64,000 bases of DNA. Source: Peptococcaceae bacterium BICA1-8 (GTDB lineage Bacteria; Bacillota; Peptococcia; Peptococcales; BICA1-8). The stretch is from contig JUEF01000126.1 in NCBI GenBank assembly GCA_000802045.1, positions 1-64,000 on the forward strand, written 5' to 3'. The notes under the pieces were generated by a model. It did no database searches. It worked only from the letters and a program-made list of their open reading frames with translations, and was not told the origin of the DNA. Made by a program: the position numbers and the translations under genes. Positions 7,825 through 16,114 of this stretch are shown piece after piece; the first letter of the stretch is position 1; each line of letters opens with the position of its first letter.

Positions 7825-10464
7825 ATGGCAAACACAATCTTAACGACAAAATTATTCATACCAACATCCAGACCCAATATAGTTTTTCGCCCTTTACTAA
7901 TTCAGAAAATTACAGAAGGATTGGCACAGGGTGGAAAGCTTACTTTGGTATCAGCTCCAGCGGGATATGGTAAAACAACTTTAATTACACAGTGGTTAAG
8001 AACCCTTGATCGTAAGTATGCTTGGCTTTCCATGGATGCAGGGGATAACAATCCTCAAAGGTTTTTTACTTATCTGGCTGCTGCCTTGCAAACTATAGAT
8101 AACAGGTTTGGGCAAGTGGTAGGTAACCTGTTACAGGCCCCTCATTTACCTGACCCCGAAACAATAGCAGCTCTATTGATTAATCAAATTATTGATGAAG
8201 GTAAGCCTATTGTGCTGGTGTTAGATGATTATCACTTAATAACCAATGAGTATCTTAATCAGGTCTTGGAATTTATTATTGAGAACAGTCCAGATCTCTT
8301 TCATATTGTTTTTGTGACAAGGCATGACCCGGTCTTGCCTCTTGGCAGGTGGCGGGGGAGAAACCAATTAACAGAATTAAGGATAGATGATTTAAGGTTT
8401 ACTAATCAAGAAGTGGAAGCTTTTTTTGCTCAGACAATAAAGCTTAGCTTAAAAGACGCCCATATTTACTCCCTTAAGAATAGAACCGAGGGATGGATTG
8501 CCGGACTTCAGTTGGCTGCCCTTTCGTTAAGGGGTAGGGAAGAGCAAGGGATAAATGAATTTATTGAAAAGTTTAGCGGCAGTCATAGGTATGTAATAGA
8601 CTACTTATTTGAAGAAGTTCTCCGGCTTCAGAATGCTGAGATAAAAGACTTTTTATGCAATACTGCAGTTTTAGGTCGGATGTGTGCTACTTTGTGTGAT
8701 GAATTAACAGGAAGGAATGACAGTAAAAACATACTTATTAGCTTAGAGCAGACCAATCTTTTTTTAATACCTCTGGATGAGAACCGCCAATGGTATCGTT
8801 ATCATCATCTTTTTGCTGATTTTCTACGTACAGAGTTAGAGAAAGACCAAGAAACAAGCTTGCATCAAAAAGCCTCTCAGTGGTTTGAGGTCAATGGTTA
8901 TAAGGCTGAAGCTATAGAACATTCACTGTCCGCAGGAGATGTTGATAATGCCGTTAGACAAATAAAAGAACAAACTAACAGCAGCCTGATAAATGGAGAA
9001 TTATATACCCTTATTGGGTGGCTGGATTCTTTACCTGAAAACTTGGTTCAAAATGACAGTGAGCTCTGTTCATATAAAGCCTGTGCTTATTTTTTGGTGG
9101 CTCAAATAGATAAAGCCCTATATTATATAAATGCTTTTCGGCAATTAAAGCAGGTAGATAGGCTAAATGACGGCAGGGTTAGAGCTCTGGAAGCATGGTT
9201 TGCTAATATTCGTGAGGAAAAGAAAACCATAGAATTAGCCGAGGAAGCCATTGCCTTAATGGCTGATAAGGACCTGGGCTTGAAGGTTTTCGGCCTTGTT
9301 GCTTTAGCCCAAGCCCAAAGAAATATAGGTAATTTAGATGAATCCACCGAGGCCTTTAGGGAGGCTTTAAAAATTAGTATCAATGAGGGATACTCCCTGT
9401 CAGTTTGTACTGTATCCATGGACTTGGTCTATAATTACTATTTTAAGGGCAATTTACAGGAGGCCATACAATTATGTTTGGATATTTTACAAGGGAAATC
9501 TACTGAAAATAAACCTTTGCCGGAGGCAGGAATTCTTAATATTCCTCTTAGTCTTTTTTATTATGAGACTAACCGATTAAAACTGGCCGAGGAAACTGTT
9601 CATAAAGCAATAGATGCATGCCGGAGAATGGCCATGAGTAAAATTTTCGGCGGAGATGCAGAAAGAACCCTGGCCCGAATCCGATATTTACAGGGTTGTC
9701 CGGAGGAGGCTTTTACTATTTTGCAGGAGGGTAATGAGGGGGCCAAGGCTTCCGGCTTGCCCATAGCTGTCTTAAGGTTTGAAGCAACCCAGGCAGATTT
9801 AATGCTTAGATTGGGGAAAGTACACGGGGTTGAACAATGGATTAAGAAAAGCGGGTTATCCCTTGAGGGTGAGATAACTTCATTAAAGGAACAGCCTTAT
9901 ATTGTCTATGTAAGGTTCCTCCTCGCCCAAAAACTCTGGGCGGAAGCTCATGCACTTTTAGCAAAGCTTGAAGAGTTTTCACGGGGGCAGAGAAAAGGAC
10001 GTTTGATTAGTATCTTGGTTTTAAAAGCTATTTTAAATAATGCCCTTGGTGATGCTGATGAAGTAAAGAAGAACTTAGGGGAGGCTGTAAGCATTGCTGC
10101 CCCGCAAAATTTCCAGCGTTCATTTCTTGAAGAGGGAGAGCAGGTATTATATATGCTGCCTTTAGTACAAGATTCAGCTCTTCAATTTGTTGCCGGCCTG
10201 ATTGAGGATTTCCATTTGGAGTTAAAATTAGGTCCTGAAGCATCAAAAAGACAGGTAGTTTCAGGGCTTATAGAGCCCCTAAGCACAAGGGAAATTGAAG
10301 TCTTGAGTTTAATTTCCCAAGGACTATCCAACGCAGACATTACCCGTAAGTTATATATTAGTCTGGGAACGGTTAAGTGGCATATTAACCATATCTTTGC
10401 CAAACTAGGGGTTAAAAACAGGACTCAAGCAATTAACAAAGCAAAAGAATTAGAAATAATCTGA
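7825..10464 (+). CDS. Large ATP-binding LuxR-family regulator (MalT/LAL type)
   Basis: An 879-residue signal-transducing activator. The N-terminal STAND-type NTPase has Walker A SAPAGYGKTTLITQW (about 43-57) and Walker B IVLVLDDYHLI (about 130-140), with the RHDPVLPLGRWRGRNQLTEL segment typical of MalT-like proteins. The middle (about 380-800) is a helical TPR-like sensor region. The C terminus (about 813-879) is a LuxR helix-turn-helix: LSTREIEVLSLISQGLSNAD then GTVKWHINHIFAKLGVKNRT. Members bind an inducer, oligomerise with ATP and activate nearby promoters. A terminator follows directly, so the downstream small gene and hydrolase have their own promoter and are candidate targets. Confidence 0.93.
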   Translation: MANTILTTKLFIPTSRPNIVFRPLLIQKITEGLAQGGKLTLVSAPAGYGKTTLITQWLRTLDRKYAWLSMDAGDNNPQRFFTYLAAALQTIDNRFGQVVGNLLQAPHLPDPETIAALLINQIIDEGKPIVLVLDDYHLITNEYLNQVLEFIIENSPDLFHIVFVTRHDPVLPLGRWRGRNQLTELRIDDLRFTNQEVEAFFAQTIKLSLKDAHIYSLKNRTEGWIAGLQLAALSLRGREEQGINEFIEKFSGSHRYVIDYLFEEVLRLQNAEIKDFLCNTAVLGRMCATLCDELTGRNDSKNILISLEQTNLFLIPLDENRQWYRYHHLFADFLRTELEKDQETSLHQKASQWFEVNGYKAEAIEHSLSAGDVDNAVRQIKEQTNSSLINGELYTLIGWLDSLPENLVQNDSELCSYKACAYFLVAQIDKALYYINAFRQLKQVDRLNDGRVRALEAWFANIREEKKTIELAEEAIALMADKDLGLKVFGLVALAQAQRNIGNLDESTEAFREALKISINEGYSLSVCTVSMDLVYNYYFKGNLQEAIQLCLDILQGKSTENKPLPEAGILNIPLSLFYYETNRLKLAEETVHKAIDACRRMAMSKIFGGDAERTLARIRYLQGCPEEAFTILQEGNEGAKASGLPIAVLRFEATQADLMLRLGKVHGVEQWIKKSGLSLEGEITSLKEQPYIVYVRFLLAQKLWAEAHALLAKLEEFSRGQRKGRLISILVLKAILNNALGDADEVKKNLGEAVSIAAPQNFQRSFLEEGEQVLYMLPLVQDSALQFVAGLIEDFHLELKLGPEASKRQVVSGLIEPLSTREIEVLSLISQGLSNADITRKLYISLGTVKWHINHIFAKLGVKNRTQAINKAKELEII

Positions 10465-10465
10465 G

Positions 10466-10494
10466 AGCTGCTATATCTAGCAGTTCTTTTTATT
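10466..10494 (+). terminator. Intrinsic terminator after the LuxR-type regulator
   Basis: Stem CTGCTA-TATC-TAGCAG followed by TTCTTTTTATTT, starting 2 bases after the stop codon. Confidence 0.7.
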
Positions 10495-10588
10495 TACCTA
10501 ACCTTAAAACTGAACTTTAGTTAGGCTTCAACCTAACCTATTGGCTGTTATAAATATAGTGTAAAGAGTTAACAAGGAGGCTGTTGAA

Positions 10589-10789
10589 ATGACTAATTAC
10601 GAGATTGTAATACAAGGTCATATTGATACACGGAGATTTCGGGATATGGCTAAAATTGAGTTTGAGTACCTTCCCAATGGTGAAACCAAAATCACCTGTC
10701 TGCAGTTTGATCAGGCAGCTTTGCACGCTGTGTTAACAAAAATTTATGATTTGGGATTAAATTTGCAAAGCTTAAACGAATTGAGGTGA
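10589..10789 (+). CDS. Small conserved protein of unknown function
   Basis: A 66-residue soluble protein behind a strong site (AACAAGGAGG, 8 bases to ATG). The pattern YEIVIQGHIDTRRFRDMAKI followed by LPNGETKIT and DQAALHAVLTKIYDLGLNLQ resembles a small family I recall from Clostridia and Chloroflexota, with an invariant DQAALHxxLxxxxDLGLxLxS tail. No function is known to me. Its place between a LAL regulator and an alpha/beta hydrolase suggests co-regulation with the hydrolase 86 bases downstream. Confidence 0.8.
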   Translation: MTNYEIVIQGHIDTRRFRDMAKIEFEYLPNGETKITCLQFDQAALHAVLTKIYDLGLNLQSLNELR

Positions 10790-10874
10790 AACATTAGGTG
10801 AAATATGGCACTAGGCATAGGGTTTAAGTGGGGCAATAAATTAAAAATATAATTATAGGAGGAGAGTAAAGATA

Positions 10875-11834
10875 ATGAAGAATAGAATAATAGCTCTGGC
10901 AGTCATAGTATTTATTGTATTAACAGTTATGGTATTAATCAAATATCAAAAAGATATGCAGGTATCCTATGAGCGGGTTCAAGGAAAGAGTAGAATTGTC
11001 TCTACGTCTTATGGAAATGTTGAATATACTGAGGTTGGAGCTGGTCCTGATGTTTTAGTAATCCATGGGGGTGGCGGCGGTTATGACCAGGGAGAGTTGC
11101 TTGCCCAAGCAGTTTTGGGTGATGAGTTTAGATGGATTGCACCTTCCCGTTTTGGTTATTTGGGGTCAAGTCTTCCTGAAGGGGCTACTTATGATGATCA
11201 GGCTCATGCTTATGCAGAACTGCTAGATCATCTTAAAGTTGAAAAGGTTTCAGTTGTCGCCTTATCAGCTGGTGGGCCTTCAGCCCTTACTTTTGCCCTT
11301 CTTCATCCTGAACGGATTTCTTCCCTCACTCTCATTTCAGCCGGGGCTACAAATGTATTAGAACAAGAGGGAAAACAGGGTGTAAAACAAGGCAAGATGT
11401 TATCAAACATAATACAAAATGATTTTCTCTACTGGGGTACGACAAAGCTATTTAAGAATCAGTTTATGCAGTTAATGGGAGCCAACAAAGAAGTGATAGC
11501 AGATCTCAGCACCCAGCAATTGGAATTTATGGACCAATTCATTGATTATATGAATCCTGCTGCGCTGCGAAAGTCCGGTGCTGTTTTTGATCACTATGCT
11601 AAATTGCCTAATGAGCGAATTGCTGGAATCAGCACACCTACTTTGGTCGTGCATGCTCAAGATGACACTCTACAGCCGTATCAGAATGCTGTTTTTGCAT
11701 CTTCTACCATTCCAGGTGCACGCTTGCTTAGTTTTGAAAAAGGTGGGCATTTCGTTGTGGCCATAGAAGAGTCGATTATCCGCAAGGAGGTATGCAACCA
11801 CATTTCTAATCCTGTACCCGTAACAAAGAATTAA
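10875..11834 (+). CDS. Membrane-anchored alpha/beta hydrolase
   Basis: A 319-residue serine hydrolase. An N-terminal hydrophobic helix (about 5-22) anchors the domain outside the membrane. The fold is marked by the oxyanion strand VLVIHGGGGG (about 62-72), nucleophile elbow ALSAGG (Ser near 134), Asp in HAQDDTL (near 261) and His in KGGHFVV (near 294), a complete triad. A cap region lies at about 165-240. The sequence does not show the substrate; relatives hydrolyse esters, lactones or peptides. AGGAGGAGAG precedes the ATG. It follows the small conserved gene and is probably controlled with it. Confidence 0.88.
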   Translation: MKNRIIALAVIVFIVLTVMVLIKYQKDMQVSYERVQGKSRIVSTSYGNVEYTEVGAGPDVLVIHGGGGGYDQGELLAQAVLGDEFRWIAPSRFGYLGSSLPEGATYDDQAHAYAELLDHLKVEKVSVVALSAGGPSALTFALLHPERISSLTLISAGATNVLEQEGKQGVKQGKMLSNIIQNDFLYWGTTKLFKNQFMQLMGANKEVIADLSTQQLEFMDQFIDYMNPAALRKSGAVFDHYAKLPNERIAGISTPTLVVHAQDDTLQPYQNAVFASSTIPGARLLSFEKGGHFVVAIEESIIRKEVCNHISNPVPVTKN

Positions 11835-11940
11835 TAACTATAGGCGAGGATTGGTTTGCTAAATGGCCTATCACGGTTACTTTAGGAGGCTTGCTTATAG
11901 AATAACAAGGGGATACAGGAAAATAGGAGAATAGGCATTT

Positions 11941-11972
11941 GACTGTTGACAAGGCTTTGTCGACAGTCCTTT
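11941..11972 (+). terminator. Hairpin terminator after the hydrolase
   Basis: GACTGTTGACAA-GGCT-TTGTCGACAGTC, a 12-bp stem with one G-U pair, then CCTTTT. It lies 107 bases after the hydrolase stop. Confidence 0.65.
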
Positions 11973-12010
11973 TGCGTGGTGGTAGTTAAATATGGTAAAT
12001 TAAAACAAGT

Positions 12011-12030
12011 TGGGGCGGTTCTTGACTTAC
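12011..12030 (+). repeat. REP-like dispersed repeat, copy 7
   Basis: TGGGGCGGTTCTTGACTTAC, two changes from the consensus GGGGACGGTTCTTGACTTGC. Confidence 0.65.
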
Positions 12031-12129
12031 TCGGAAATGAAGGGTAGATCAAATTTTTTGCAATGGTTGATATAGATGGAACCTTTTTAAGTTATTTAAG
12101 TCAAATAAAGAAGAGTGAGGAGGTTATTT

Positions 12130-12495
12130 ATGAATAGAAAAAAAATAATTGTTTATGTTACTTTTTTGTTACTCATACTTCTATTAGTCGGTTGTGGTAA
12201 AAGGGAAATCCATATTAGAGGTAATATTACTCAAATTGAAACAATTCAAAAGGGAATGACTTCAATACTTGTGGAAGGTGAAATAGAGCCAGATACATCC
12301 TTTGATAAGGCCAGTATCGCGATAACAGAAAAAACAAAAATCTACCGGGGCAAAGAAAGGATATCGCTAGGGTCATTAGAGGGCGGCATAAAAGTAGAAG
12401 TGGAAATTACAGGACCTGTCCGTGAATCTTATCCTGTTCAGGCTACAGCAAAAGCAGTATGGGTAATAGAGTGTGAATGTGAAGGGACAATTTAG
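12130..12495 (+). CDS. Small lipoprotein, YobA/DUF3221-like
   Basis: About 121 residues. ATG at 12,130 is preferred over a GTG at 12,115, because the GTG lies inside the GAGGAGGT ribosome binding site. A lipoprotein signal ends in LLLVGC, so the mature protein should be anchored at the outer face of the membrane. The mature part (IRGNITQIE, ILVEGEIEPDTSFDKASIAI, VEVEITGPVRESYPVQATAK) resembles DUF3221 proteins, a small beta-barrel fold without known activity. REP-like repeats flank the gene on both sides (12,011 and 12,494). Confidence 0.75.
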   Translation: MNRKKIIVYVTFLLLILLLVGCGKREIHIRGNITQIETIQKGMTSILVEGEIEPDTSFDKASIAITEKTKIYRGKERISLGSLEGGIKVEVEITGPVRESYPVQATAKAVWVIECECEGTI

Positions 12496-12514
12496 GGACG
12501 GTTCTTGACTTGCG
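12494..12514 (+). repeat. REP-like dispersed repeat, copy 8
   Basis: GGGACGGTTCTTGACTTGCG, one of the two best copies. It starts at the stop codon of the lipoprotein gene. Confidence 0.75.
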
Positions 12515-12596
12515 AAAAAAAACTACATAAATTACCGATTGGAGGAGTGGTACAGGGGGAGAGGGCCTTTGTTCCATTCATGTGGAAGGTGATATA

Positions 12597-12671
12597 ATGG
12601 GGATTAGAGGACTAGTATTAACTAAGCATAAGCATAAGCATAAGGAGGAAGAGGATGAATTTTATTGGTAA
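12597..12671 (+). CDS. Possible 24-residue upstream ORF with KHKHKHK run
   Basis: ATG at 12,597 after AAGGTGAT opens a frame MGIRGLVLTKHKHKHKEEED ending FYW and a stop at 12,669-12,671. It overlaps the start of yccF by 17 bases in another frame. The Lys-His run comes from a hexamer tandem repeat (AAGCAT, three units) whose fourth unit has become the AAGGAGG site of yccF. It could be a leader peptide coupling translation to yccF, or chance. Confidence 0.3.
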   Translation: MGIRGLVLTKHKHKHKEEEDEFYW

Positions 12672-13017
12672 TATTATTTGGTTAGTATTCGGTGGTATTA
12701 TTGCTTTTATCTTATGGTCTATCGCAGGTCTGATTTTATGTGTAACAATTATTGGAATACCGTTTGGTATTCAATGTTTTAAAATTGCAAAATTTGTATT
12801 ATGGCCATTTGGAAAAGAAATAGAACTCGGTCATTTTGGAGCAGGAGGATTACTTTTCAATATTATTTGGCTTATCTTTTTTGGATGGGAGTTTGCTATA
12901 GCCCATCTCGTAATAGGTGTAATATTTTGTATAACAATTATAGGTATACCATTTGGGCTACAGCATTTTAAATTTGCTCAGCTGGGTTTGATACCATTTG
13001 GTGCGAAAATACGCTAA
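12655..13017 (+). CDS. yccF: YccF-family membrane protein
   Basis: A 120-residue protein with the duplicated YccF (DUF307) domain: NIIWLVFGG...LCVTIIGIPFGIQCFK...LWPFGKEI, then NIIWLIFFGWEF...FCITIIGIPFGLQHFKFA...IPFGAKI. Each half gives two hydrophobic segments around the conserved TIIGIPFG motif. The family is widespread in bacterial inner membranes; its function is not established. AAGGAGGAAGAGG before the ATG is created at the end of a short tandem repeat. Confidence 0.9.
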   Translation: MNFIGNIIWLVFGGIIAFILWSIAGLILCVTIIGIPFGIQCFKIAKFVLWPFGKEIELGHFGAGGLLFNIIWLIFFGWEFAIAHLVIGVIFCITIIGIPFGLQHFKFAQLGLIPFGAKIR

Positions 13018-13266
13018 CATCATTTATCTAAAATCATCCATATTACGATGCTTCACAAAAAAAACAAGCAAAAATAACCGTGCCCGTTGCTTACCAGTAC
13101 AAACTAGAATTGTTTCAAAAGCGGTTAATGAAACCTGGTTGGGGGAAAATGCTAAAACTTTTACTTATATTTTTTCTCATACTTTTTCCACAATTTCCTT
13201 ACAGTTGTACCAAATTCTCTTCTTATACTAGGGACGTAAACCAAAAACAAAAAAGGAGAGATGAAA

Positions 13267-13797
13267 ATGAAAAAAGTATTCACAGTCTTATTAATGGGTT
13301 TATTGCTTGTTAATTTTGGAGGAAGTGTCTTTGCAGAGGAGGGCGAACTCATAAATCCGGAAGATCGGAGAGCCCAAAAAATGGAACAGCGTATGGAAAG
13401 AAGACAGATAAAATTAGATATAATGAAGGAATTCGTAGATGAATTACATACAATTAACGCTCTAAAAATGGAGAGCAATACCTTAAGAAATCAGGTTATT
13501 GGAAAGCATGATATTCTAATTGATTTATATATTGCAGCTCGAGAAGCCGATAACCAGGATGCCCTGCAAGAAGCAAAAGCTTTTAGAGAACAGATCAAGG
13601 AATTAAATGACGAAATAAGGGATATTCAAAAACAAATTAATGATGCCAGAAACGCATTTAGAGATGAAGTTCAAAATGGGAATATTGCGGGGGCACAAGG
13701 GCACATAAATTCAGTTATTGACTTATTAACTTTGCAAAATGGGAAAATAATAGGGAAGATAGAACTGTTAGCTCATATAATAGAAATATTATCATAG
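13267..13797 (+). CDS. Secreted alpha-helical coiled-coil protein
   Basis: About 176 residues. ATG at 13,267 is favoured over 13,261 because AAAGGAG lies about 8 bases before it. A signal peptide (KKVFTVLLMGLLLVNFGGSVFA) should be cleaved after VFA. The mature chain is charged and helical throughout (RRAQKMEQRMERRQIKLDIM; EAKAFREQIKELNDEIRDIQ), like small surface or periplasm-facing coiled coils such as Spy/CpxP-type helical proteins, though no LTxxQ motif is present. It lies just before a two-component system, like other small secreted proteins that such systems control; this is inference. Confidence 0.75.
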   Translation: MKKVFTVLLMGLLLVNFGGSVFAEEGELINPEDRRAQKMEQRMERRQIKLDIMKEFVDELHTINALKMESNTLRNQVIGKHDILIDLYIAAREADNQDALQEAKAFREQIKELNDEIRDIQKQINDARNAFRDEVQNGNIAGAQGHINSVIDLLTLQNGKIIGKIELLAHIIEILS

Positions 13798-13868
13798 TAA
13801 ATCTTGAAAATTAGAACTGCCTCTATTTAGAGTTTAAATTGCTAATAATAATGGTTCCTAAATTCAGT

Positions 13869-13903
13869 AAGGGCATGATTTCATTCAGGAATCCTGCCCT
13901 TTA
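13869..13903 (+). terminator. Possible terminator hairpin
   Basis: AAGGGCA at 13,869-13,875 pairs with TGCCCTT at 13,895-13,901; an inner GATT/AATC pair extends it. The T-run after it is short, so it may be weak. Confidence 0.4.
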
Positions 13904-14000
13904 ACATATCCCGGCAATTATTGTTTAGGATTAATAAACTGAAAAGGGTTATTTATAAAGTTGAGAGAATATTGTAGAAAACACTATAGTGGGAGGAACC

Positions 14001-14678
14001 ATGAAGCATATTTTTGTTGTTGACGATGAACACAATATCAGAGACCTGATTAGAAAGTACTTAGAAATAGAGGGGTATAAGGTAACCTGTTTTTCCAGCG
14101 GACAAAATGTTGCCCATGAAATAGAACGATTAAGGCCTGCTCTGATAATTATGGATATTATGATGCCGGGAATAGATGGCTTGGAGGTATGTCGGCAAAT
14201 TCGCGCCAAAAGTGAGGTACCTATAATTTTTGTTTCCGCTAGGGATGAGGAGCTTGACAGAATACTTGGTTTAGAGATAGGTGCCGATGATTATCTAACT
14301 AAACCCTTTAGTCCCCGAGAGCTTCTAGTACGGATAAAAAATATTTTCCGCAGACTTGATAAGAGTGTTAATAAACAAAATGAGTTTCTGGAAATTAAGG
14401 ATATCATAATATACCCAGCGAGAAGATACATTGCCAAGGATAATCAGGAGCTAAAGTTGACCGCTAAAGAATACGAGTTGTTTGAATTCTTGGTAAAAAA
14501 TAAAAAGATGGCCTTTAGTAGAGAACAACTACTGGAAAAAGTATGGGGATATGATTTTTTAGGCGATGATAGGATTATTGATGACTTAATAAAAAGGATT
14601 AGAAAGAAATTAAAGGATCTAAACTCCTTGCTGGAGGTCACTACAGTTTGGGGCTATGGGTACAGAATAGATGATTAA
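14001..14678 (+). CDS. OmpR/PhoB-family response regulator
   Basis: About 225 residues. The ATG at 14,001 is chosen; a GTG at 13,989 lies within the GGGAGGAA ribosome binding site. The receiver domain has the acidic pair Asp8-Asp9, phosphoacceptor Asp52 (IIMDIMMPGIDG), and the Lys of DDYLTKPFSPREL. The C-terminal winged helix shows LTAKEYELFEFLVKN and WGYDFLGDDRIIDDLIKRIR, ending VWGYGYRID. It overlaps the sensor kinase gene by 8 bases, so the two form a standard pair. A direct target is not visible. Confidence 0.95.
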   Translation: MKHIFVVDDEHNIRDLIRKYLEIEGYKVTCFSSGQNVAHEIERLRPALIIMDIMMPGIDGLEVCRQIRAKSEVPIIFVSARDEELDRILGLEIGADDYLTKPFSPRELLVRIKNIFRRLDKSVNKQNEFLEIKDIIIYPARRYIAKDNQELKLTAKEYELFEFLVKNKKMAFSREQLLEKVWGYDFLGDDRIIDDLIKRIRKKLKDLNSLLEVTTVWGYGYRIDD

Positions 14679-16038
14679 GATAAATATTAAATCAAAGATA
14701 TTTATTACCTATCTACTAATCTTGATAATCACCTTTTTTGTTACTACAGTTTTATTTAATTTATTATCCCAGAGGTATTTAATAAGGGAGGCTAGACAGC
14801 AGCTCCGTCAGGAAGGCTTATTAATTGCCAAGACTTTAGAAAAAATCCCGTTAAAGGATGTAAATATTAGAGAAATCGTCACTGCCCGTAGAGAGCTTAA
14901 GTTAGTCGGCAGATTTTTGGAATCAAAGGTTTTAGTTTTAAATAATGAGCGCAGGGTGCTTTATACTAACCTGGAAGCGGGTGATAGAAGAGTTGTTGCT
15001 AATTTGATAAGAGATGATAAAAATAGTATCATGGAAGGATTTGTTGTAGAAAGAATTCCTATTATGAAAAATAAGGAAGGAATAAATGGCCATGTGGTAC
15101 TTCTATCACAGGTGAAGGAAATTAAAAATATTAGTGAAATTTTCCGACGCACCCAGTTGTTAAGCATATTTATTGCGGGTTTGATTGCCCTAATAATCGG
15201 GTCAATTTTGGGGCGAAGCTTAACAAAACCATTGGAGAATTTAATGAAATACATGATAGAGTTTTCCTTTAATAAACCTCAAAAACAGCTTTTAATCAAA
15301 ACCGGTGATGAAATTGAAAAGTTGGCACTATGTTTTCATAAATTAGCTGAGAAGCTGAGAAATTACGATGAGTACCAGAAGAAATTCCTGCAAAACACCT
15401 CCCACGAGCTAAAAACCCCATTAATGTCCATTCAAGGCTACGCGGAAGCCATTAAAGACGGGGTAGTAGAGGGGAAGGAGGCAGAGGAAAGCTTGGATAT
15501 TATTATTGAAGAAAGTCAGCGTTTAAAAAAGGTGGTTGAAGAAATAATATACTTGACCAAGCTGGAAAATGCAGATGATACCTTTGAGTTAACTTATTTT
15601 AAAATTGGGCTTCTAGCAGAAGGAGTTGTTAAAAGCTTGAAAGCTTTGGCAGCGGAAAAACAAATTGATGTTGAAATCAAGGGTGACCTGGAGACAGGAG
15701 GATACTTTGACGAGGGAAAATTGCGAAGAGCCTTAATAAATATTATCGCCAACTGTTTAAGATATGCTAAAAGAAAAGTAATAATTGATTTGCTTAATAA
15801 CGGATCTTATCTGAAAATTAAAATATTTGATGACGGACCCGGTCTTAAAGACGGAGAGGAAGAAAAGGTCTTTCACAGGTTTTATAAGGGTGAACAGGGA
15901 GGAACCGGCCTGGGTTTAGCCATAACCAGAGCCATCATTGAGGGACATGGTGGCAGTATAGAAGCATTTAAGAGAGAACCTACCGGGGCAGTTTTTGTTA
16001 TTACTCTTCCCTTAAAGAGTAAAGAGGTTTGTAACTAA
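14671..16038 (+). CDS. Two-component sensor histidine kinase
   Basis: A 455-residue membrane kinase. Transmembrane helices are at about 9-31 and 163-182, enclosing an extracytoplasmic sensor domain of about 130 residues. A HAMP-type linker follows (LGRSLTKPLENLMKYM). The HisKA domain carries the phosphorylated His245 in TSHELKTPLMSIQGYAEA. The ATPase domain shows the N box (IIANCLRYA), G1 (DDGPGL), the F box (FHRFYKG) and G2 (GGTGLGLAI). It phosphorylates the regulator encoded just upstream, with overlapping reading frames. The stimulus is unknown. Confidence 0.95.
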   Translation: MIKINIKSKIFITYLLILIITFFVTTVLFNLLSQRYLIREARQQLRQEGLLIAKTLEKIPLKDVNIREIVTARRELKLVGRFLESKVLVLNNERRVLYTNLEAGDRRVVANLIRDDKNSIMEGFVVERIPIMKNKEGINGHVVLLSQVKEIKNISEIFRRTQLLSIFIAGLIALIIGSILGRSLTKPLENLMKYMIEFSFNKPQKQLLIKTGDEIEKLALCFHKLAEKLRNYDEYQKKFLQNTSHELKTPLMSIQGYAEAIKDGVVEGKEAEESLDIIIEESQRLKKVVEEIIYLTKLENADDTFELTYFKIGLLAEGVVKSLKALAAEKQIDVEIKGDLETGGYFDEGKLRRALINIIANCLRYAKRKVIIDLLNNGSYLKIKIFDDGPGLKDGEEEKVFHRFYKGEQGGTGLGLAITRAIIEGHGGSIEAFKREPTGAVFVITLPLKSKEVCN

Positions 16039-16114
16039 CTATTAAAAAAGTCATGATATAATAGAAAGCAAAATACGCTATTTTTCAAAATTAGCTGGAA
16101 GGACCTTTCATAAA

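Noticed and set aside
10495..10540. Repeated CCTAAC/GTTAGG units after the LuxR-type terminator.
   Set aside because: Short and imperfect; no clear structure beyond chance.
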